Assembly (NCBI GenBank): GCA_038380435.1
Contig: JAWZYU010000009.1
Location: 61,905,901 to 61,969,900 of the forward strand
Direction: 5' to 3'
DNA from: Ryuthela nishihirai
Taxonomy: Eukaryota; Arthropoda; Arachnida; Araneae; Heptathelidae
Length of the DNA stretch: 64,000 nucleotides
A model generated the notes under the pieces. It was not told the DNA's origin and made no database searches. It saw only the letters and a program-made list of their open reading frames with translations. The position numbers and the translations under genes are program-made. Shown here in pieces: positions 57,304 through 64,000 of the stretch; within the stretch, counting starts at the first letter, position 1, and every line of letters starts with the position of its first letter.

Positions 57304-57803
57304 AAAAATATGAGTAATGATTACTTGTAATTTAAATGTTCTATATTGGAGAAGTGTGTAAAATTACGATCGTCAGGAAACACTCTTTGAACGCCCTTTA
57401 AGTAGTGGCGAATAGGATAAAGTTTAAACAAAATCCTATCTAACTGAATTCTGACATTTTGAATCAAAATATATTCTTGAAATGGAACTTTTCAGAACCG
57501 TTTTCACAATTGCATCAGTGTCAAACTTCCTGAAGAGCTGTAATTCACTCGAGAGGATTTAAGTGATGTTCAAGGTCAAAATGTTTGATTCAAAAGTTAC
57601 AGAAAAATAGATTCAGTGTAATGCCAGAATTCTGGTTGTTTGGAGTTGTGTGAATTTATGCTCTGTTGATGATGAGTTCTAAACAGAAATGCTAAAAGCG
57701 CCACTACTTAAAGGGCGATCAAAGAGTGTTTCCTGACGATCGTATTTTTACAAACTTCTCCAATATAGAACATTTAAATTATGAATAATCATTACTCATA
57801 TTT
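57304..57803. mobile_element. Foldback element, about 500 bp
   Basis: The left arm (57304-57411) reads AATATGAGTAATGATTACTT, TTTAAATGTTCTATATTGGA, ACGATCGTCAGGAAACACTC and AACGCCCTTTAAGTAGTGGC. The right arm (57698-57803) is its near-perfect reverse complement. The centre of about 290 bases is unrelated AT-rich sequence. I see no coding capacity. Flanking target duplications are not evident, so which ends are the true termini is open. Confidence 0.85.
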
Positions 57804-57982
57804 TAAATGGAACGAACATTCAAAAATTATGAGCAATTATGAGCAGAGGAAGGGATTCACGATGCATCAAAGAAAAGTATTAGGCTAGTGTCAGTATCCG
57901 AAACATATTTCGATGTCGGAACTCGAAAATGGTGGAAACTCCTCTTGTAACCCACGTAAATTTGAAAGTATTGATTTAAATA

Positions 57983-59446
57983 CACTGGCGGAAATTGAAA
58001 AAAGAACACCCAGAAGGATCTTTTAGGAACGTCATATTATATTATATTATGTTAATAGTTAAGGGCAGCAGAAACCGTGATCCAAGATTGAAAGTCATTT
58101 GATGAAATATGACGTCACTGAGGACGACAACATGCTAATATACGCAGCGCGTATTTAAGGACTAGGGCGTGAAGAAAAAAGTTATTCTTCTTATGTCTTG
58201 TTGTTCAGTGCTCTTTCAAGAATCTACCATGCCTGGACGACACAGGGCATAACATTTGTTCAGTTAGCGGAGTTTAAACGAGGACATATTGTGTGTGCTT
58301 TGGGAAGCAGGTTGGTCTTTTCATTAAATTGCACATCGCATTGGACGAGAGGTATCGACAGTGGTATGATGGTGGCGTCGATGGTCAGAAGAGCATTCGC
58401 ACACTCGCAGACATGGTTCTTGGCAACACAGAGCTACGGACGCATGAGAGGATTAGCGTATCAGGAGGGCGGCAGTGGCAGAATGAACGGCTACAGCGTC
58501 ACAAATTCTATATTCTGTCGTACCAAGGGTGTCTGCAAGAACGACACGTAATCATCTTTTGGAAGTAGGACTGCTGGCACGCGTGCCACTGGCATGGTTA
58601 CCACTGTCACCTCGTCACTGTCGAGTACGTTTGCAGTGGTGTCAAGAACGAGTTCATTGGAGGGAAGAATGGTAGTCTGTGGTCGTCAGTGATGAAAGCC
58701 GATTCTACTAAGTAGTGTTTGATGGTGGTTTACGCATCCAAAGGCAACAAGATGAGCGGCTTCTTCCATCGTACATCCGCCAGCGAGACACAGGGCCTAT
58801 GCTGGGCATCATGTTGTGGAGAGCGATTAGCTCTCACTCTCGTAGGTGTCTGTGTTTGTACAATGTACACTTAATAGAAATACCTACGTTAGCGACATCG
58901 TTCAGCCGTTCATCCTGCCATATTTTGATTTTGATTGTATTCCAAAATTTTTGAGTGTAATCCCAAATGTGATATTCCAGCAGGATAACGCCAGCCGACT
59001 CTCTGCCTGAGCAATTCAACATGCTCTTCAGGCAATGCATCAACTCCTTTGGCCGCCAGCACGCTCTCCGAACTTGTCTCCAATCGAGCACGTCTGGAAT
59101 TGAATCGGATAAATTTTTTTTCTAAGACCGCGGTAGGCAACGACCATCGCTGAATTATGCGTCTAAGTTGAAAGTCCATGGAATGGTATCTCCCAGCGTG
59201 ATGTCTAGCATTTGTACGATCGATTGCATGCCAGATTGGAAACTTGTATTGCTGCTCGAAGGGGTTCAATACCTTATTAAAATGTGCCTTTTGTAAAATG
59301 TAATACTCATTAAAAGGCAAAAAAAAAACATTTAATCACTTCATAAGTGATCACTGTCCTTTCTCAACAAGTTGTTTCTACTATATAAATCTCATAAATT
59401 ACGCTTCAATTGTTAATGGCGTTCTTTTTTTCAATTTCCACTAGTG
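57983..59446 (+). mobile_element. Tc1-like element, family 3, inactive
   Basis: Termini CACTGGCGGAAATTGAAAAA and reverse (TTTTTTTCAATTTCCACTAGTG) are flanked by TA. Plus-strand fragments read LQWCQERVHWREEW, VVSDESRF (first catalytic Asp), RLLPSYIRQRDTGPMLGIML, then a region opposite the frame at 58715-58954, FQQDNASR (second Asp) and SPNLSPIEHVW (Glu). Three catalytic residues can be seen, but in different frames with stops between them. Size (1464 bp) is normal for Tc1. Confidence 0.9.
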
Positions 59447-60427
59447 TAATTACATGGTGGTCTGTTATAAAAATTAGTAGACCTAAGCAATGCGAAAGAA
59501 GGAAACATTTTGTTTTCTCAATGTTTAAGTTTCACTCCCTGGACTATTTTTTGAGAAACATAGCCGAATCTCCGTTTACTAAATACAATCATATATAGCA
59601 ATTTACAAAAAGTTAAAATGGTTTGCAGATTTAAAAAAAGAATAGTAAATTGTATTTCTAATAAAATAGCTTAAAAAAACTTTCAACAAGAAAAAACTTT
59701 TTTTTAACGTGTATGCTTTTCTTCCTCATTTCAGGAGAGCTATGTTCATACTCAGAAAATTCTTCCAGGATTGACACATTCGGCTTTTCTTCTGAATAAT
59801 GGCATACACAATCTTAAGCACACATTCCTGGAATCATTAGTAAAACGGAGATAGCAGTTGTCGAAATATTGAAGGAAACAGAACACTTTTATATCAAGAA
59901 AAACTTACTTTTCCTTTAAGTTTTTTAAATAAAAATATTTTCGAAAGCATCAATAAATGCCTTTGTTTTCCAGCTCTATTCTTCTTTTATTCTTCAACCG
60001 ATTTAACTCAATCATTGAGAAAATAAAGCACAACAATAAATACTAGGGTTTTCTCTCCAGTAATAAATATACGAAATTTATAGTTATTATTTTAGTGGTT
60101 ACTTATCCCAAAGTAAAATTTAGGGCTAGTTGAAAATTAACGAGTCTTCCACCCTCTATGTAAAATCGAGATACTAGTTATACCTGTATACGAAAAGCAG
60201 ATTTTTGTATAAAAAGATTGTTATGTGGGTTTATAACGAAAAAAAAAAAACCGCCGAGAAAAAAAATAAAAAATTTTATACATGAACACCTTATCCGTTT
60301 CTGTTTCTTCACATAAATGGAGTTTCGCTAATCTCAAGTGGAAATTAATCCAATATGGAACTTAAATATACATAGATAGATCATTTCATTCGTGGACTGC
60401 CGCCGCTCACAATTAGAAGCTTTTTGT
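59447..60427. other. No recognisable gene
   Basis: AT-rich with A runs. No motif or repeat family recognised. Confidence 0.5.
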
Positions 60428-60920
60428 ACGAGCTAATCTGCAGTTCTCAGGTTTGAGTCCTAAATATACCTGCGTTAAAATTATCTCTGCAAATGCTCAC
60501 CCTGCCCTCGATGAGAAAGGGGACAACAATGGGTTTGGAAAAACCGTCGTCTTTCGGACTGGACGTTAAGTCGTGGTGCTGAGTGTATGAGAGCCGTATC
60601 CTGGATGGCCTTGACGGGAAGCTTCCATCTCTGTCCTAATAGCTTTCTAGTGGATCCCCTTCCCCAACTTCTCTGAACACTCGTGACAACGACGTATCTT
60701 GAGCCAGCGAGCCTCCATGCGAAATGACATTAAACCCCTTGAGCGAGCGAGACCCAGGCGAAATGACATAGTACAGAGTAGATTTCGTTTGTTCTAAGCA
60801 AATAGCGCAAGTCCTAGGCTGTCCCCTACTTCACTTTACGGTAGAGCCCCTTAGTGTCCCTCTGACCTTCATATTTAACTCATCGTGTGCAAAGAAAGCG
60901 CTGCTCACAGATAACGCAAC
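60428..60920 (+). repeat. SINE-B with about 165 bp of foreign sequence
   Basis: Head lacks the A box, but AGGTTTGAGTCC, GGACGTTAAGTCGTGG, GGATGGCCTTGACGGGAAGC and GTGCAAAGAAAGCGCTGCTC blocks are present. Between the TCTCTGA and GAGCCCCTTAG words (about 60678-60843) lies extra sequence containing two related copies of GAGCSAGCGAG followed by GCGAAATGACAT. Confidence 0.85.
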
Positions 60921-61465
60921 AACATCATTGTTTTGCTTCCTGATATTTCAACTCTTGATGGCAATTTAAATAAAACAGGTTTCCTTCTTCTGAGGAAATA
61001 AAAATTTCGGATTAGGTGTAGTTTCTAATTGATTACATTTATAATGCATTTTTGCATTCATGTAAGAAGTTTATTAAATTTCCTACAGCCGCTACGAAGA
61101 AGTTAAAATGTGTGAAATTAGTGTGTGTTTCAAAATTTAATTCAAATTAAATCATACAGCACAAAAATAATTTGCGTTTCTCGTGTTGTGCATCGAACGG
61201 ATTAACGATAGAAATTCAAGAGCATTCTTCTCATTCTAGAATTCATGCGTGATGAACCTCGGAGATTAGTTTTCCTGCAATACACAACTGCATAGCGATT
61301 CCTGGTGGTGATATTGCCTTACATTCTCTAACCATTAGTATTTTTTTCCATACGTGCTGTAAGACATAAACCTTACACAATGTATGTTGGTAATACTAAC
61401 ATTATTTCTTAACTATTTAAACATCATTAATTATAATATTATTTAAGTTAAATTATAACACTAAA
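60921..61465. other. No recognisable gene
   Basis: AT-rich. No long frame, no repeat recognised. Confidence 0.5.
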
Positions 61466-61618
61466 GACGCTCTATATATTGTTCATTCAATAACTCTTCT
61501 ATTATTTAACAAAATAATATAATTTTAAGGTATCTCTTGTTGACGCTCTATATATTGTTCATTCAATAACTCTTCTATTATTTAACAAAATAATATCATT
61601 TTAAGGTATCTCTTATTG
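61466..61618. repeat. Tandem duplication, 76-bp unit, 2 copies
   Basis: GACGCTCTATATATTGTTCA begins at 61466 and at 61542. The two copies are almost identical (ATATAATTTTAAGG against ATATCATTTTAAGG, CTCTTGTTG against CTCTTATTG), so the duplication is recent. Confidence 0.93.
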
Positions 61619-61823
61619 AATGCTATGTTTTATGGTTTGCTATTGTGACGAGTTTATTAAAACTTACTATACGTTCCCGATTTTTATTTTTGCTTTGTTT
61701 ACTTGAATTTGCTTTTAAAAGGCTTTTTTCTACTATACCCGAGATCTTACACTGATCTAAAGGTTATCAGATTATATCATTTCTACCTATGTTATATTAG
61801 ATGTATGAATGTATATTGAAATA

Positions 61824-62978
61824 CCCCGAAGAGCCAAAACTTTATGACCAGCGCGTCTTTATGCAAATCGTCATGAAGCGATATATATAATACCTGATGC
61901 TGAGCTCTGTTAATCAGTGTTATTCTTGTTCTTCAGATGGGAAAATCAGCGAACTTAAGTGAGTTTGACAAAGGCTAAACTGTAATAGCCAAACGACTGG
62001 GTCAGAGCATTTCCCAGACGGCATGGCTTGTGGGATGCTCACAGTCAGTCGTGGTTAGTACCGTTAAAAAATGGTCTGAGGAGGGAAAAACACGAACCGA
62101 CGGTAAGTGTGGGCTGACCACGGTTCATCGATGCTAGAGGTGAACAAAGACTATCCTATCTAACAGAAGAGATACTATGGCGCAACTCGCCTGTAATTTG
62201 AATGCTGGTGACGGAAGTAATGTGTCACAACACAGAGTACATTGAACCCTGATGAAAATGGGGCTGCGTAGCCGCAGGCCCCTCCAAGTGTCCATGCTAA
62301 CCTCGGTTCGCCATCAAAAGTGCCTACAATGGGCACACGAGCATCAAAACTGGACCTTCAATGATTGGAAAAAGGTCGTCTAGTCCGATGAATCTCGTTT
62401 CATGTTACACCATGTGGACGTTGTTTACCTCGGGGAAGTATTGGCACCAGGATACACCGTGGGACAAAACAAGCCGGTGGAGGAAGTGTAATGCTTTGGG
62501 CAATGTTCTGCTGGGAAACTCTGGGACCAGTCATTCATGTGCAGGAAAATGACATCTACCACCTACCTAAACATCATTGCAGACCAGGTACATCCTTTCA
62601 TGGTAACGGTATACCCCTGCAGTAGTGCCTTCTTTCAACAGTATAATGCGACATGACACACTGCCCAGATTGTTCGAGAATGGTTTTCGAAACATGAGGA
62701 AAACTTCCAGGTATTGTCCTGGCCTCCAAATTCCCAGACATCAATCCCATCGAAGATCTGTGGTTTGTGTTGGAACAGCATATCCAATCTGCGGTGGCTC
62801 AACCACGTAACTTACAAGAGGTAAAGGATCTGCTGGTAACGTGTTGGTACCAGATACCACAAGACACTTTTAGAAACCTTGTAGCGTCCATGCCTCGTCG
62901 ATTAAAAGCTGTTTTGGCGGCCCATGGAGAACCAACATCATATTAAGCAGGTGGTCATAATGTTTTGGCTCTTCAGTG
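61824..62978 (+). mobile_element. Tc1-like element, family 2, second copy, inactive
   Basis: Ends CCCCGAAGAGCCAAAACTTT and reverse (AATGTTTTGGCTCTTCAGTG) lie next to TA. The start MGKSANLSEFDKG is followed directly by TAA. DESRFMLHHVD carries the first catalytic Asp. The second-Asp motif reads FFQQYNAT (Asp replaced by Tyr, with a stop after). FPDINPIEDLWFVLEQHIQS keeps the Glu. The same gene family lies at 32.3-33.5 kb on the other strand. Confidence 0.92.
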
Positions 62979-63545
62979 TATATTAACTCATAAGTTTTAT
63001 ATCTGTTACTGAATGTGTTTAATTTTTCTAATTGTCTTGCATAATAATTTTTATTTATGAAATACGGTGTTTTATTCTTGCATAATTATCACCTCGTTCC
63101 ATTTTTTTATCCAATTCACTGCTGAAGATTTAATTCCGACCGTTTTCTGCTGATTACATTAAATAAGGATATGCTCACTTCGGCCGCTTTCTATGACGAG
63201 TATAGCCTTCGTATGCTTTAAAAAGATTAATAGATGTCTAGATAACGATTTTAGTATTTATGCCATTTCTTTAAATGGGAATCGTACTAGGTTTTTGTGT
63301 GTTTCGGGTTTTTTTTCCTTTAAGAGTTGGTCATCAGTATCTTTACGCTTCTTGGGAGGATATGATGATAGTTAAAAAATATTACAATATTAACTATGTA
63401 ATTCGAAACTTTTCACTTTTTTTTGAAAAAACTGTGTTTATGGTTGAATTCGTTATTGTTAAATTTAAGACACTCATAATTCTTCCCTTCTTGTGATTAT
63501 TGATATCCTTTTATATCGGGTGAGTGCTGTGACCGTCGTCACGGG
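62979..63545. other. No recognisable gene
   Basis: AT-rich. Two short overlapping plus frames (63193-63496) have no motif. Confidence 0.5.
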
Positions 63546-64000
63546 TTTCAGGAATAAGAATAGAGATCGCTTTGCACGTATAAAAACAGAGATCGTTTTG
63601 CAGCAATAAGAGTAGAGTCTTTGTAGAGTTGAAAGATAGTTTGCAATAGAAGTATAGATAAAAGATAACTTTGTAGGAGAAAGAATATGGATCTCTTTGC
63701 AGGAATAAGAACAGAAATCTCTTTGCAGGAATAATGTAATAATTTATTTCATTCAGTGGGTTACAGTAAAGCAAAGGTAATGTAATTTTGGATATTAATT
63801 TAAACATTCTAGTTAAGAGTAAGAAGAGAAGATGCTTTGCAGGAATAAGAACAGAAATCGATTTACAGGACTAAGAACAGGGATCTCTTTCCAGGACAAG
63901 AACAGGTATCTTTTTACAGGAATAAGAGATAGAATCTTTTTGCAGGTATCTTTTTGCAGGAATAGAGATAGAATTGAAGGAATAAGAACAGATAACGCTT
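63546..64000. repeat. Degenerate minisatellite, about 28-bp unit, cut by the window end
   Basis: CAGGAATAAGAACAGARATC followed by TCTTTG recurs from 63549 to the end with variable spacing and many substitutions. It is interrupted at about 63740-63830 by non-repetitive sequence. The array continues beyond the window. Confidence 0.88.

Overview
This window looks like AT-rich, repeat-dominated nuclear DNA of an arthropod. I lean towards a chelicerate such as a spider because of the mix of elements (tRNA-derived SINEs, an RTE-type LINE, several Tc1/mariner families, a Polinton-type capsid remnant), but that is inference. I found no host protein-coding gene, no genuine tRNA or rRNA gene, and no exon series that I can defend. 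Nearly every long open frame belongs to a transposable element, and every such frame is broken or truncated.

Layout. 0-9.3 kb: unannotatable AT-rich sequence with copies of two SINE families. SINE-A has a Ser/Leu-tRNA-like head and two palindromes just before its tail; SINE-B has a Met-tRNA-like head and a CTCAA-type tail. 9.7-12.85 kb: a MITE-like repeat, an internal duplication, and a decayed Polinton/Maverick-type capsid gene on the minus strand. 12.95-19.32 kb: a satellite array of 23 units of exactly 276 bp with higher-order organisation and a 12-bp palindrome in nearly every unit. It ends abruptly at the ATC-rich tail of a 5'-truncated RTE retrotransposon (19.32-20.82 kb). 22-25.4 kb: an older RTE fragment, two MITEs and a Tc1-like element with long inverted arms, one of them interrupted by a SINE-B. 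27.7-31.2 kb: a GC-rich retroposon with a 16-bp target duplication, then a second, unrelated DNA transposon whose ends form inverted arms of nearly 800 bp. 31.5-39.2 kb: nested SINEs, a Tc1-like element, a deletion-derivative mariner and half of another Tc1. 44.7-49.9 kb: a three-layer SINE nest, then a nearly full-length RTE with recognisable endonuclease and reverse transcriptase, killed by one in-frame TGA and by loss of the second catalytic Asp (YADD to YADN). 50-52.7 kb: a decayed second LINE split by a SINE-A. 53.5-64 kb: SINEs, a MITE, a foldback, two more dead Tc1-like elements and a minisatellite running off the window end.

How the parts fit. The window is best read as stratified insertions: Tc1 and LINE copies are hit by SINEs, and SINEs are hit by younger SINEs with visible target-site duplications. 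The most unusual points are the indel-free higher-order satellite whose palindrome coincides with the RTE junction, and two unrelated DNA transposons independently present as long coding-arm palindromes, a shape that could make hairpin RNA if transcribed.
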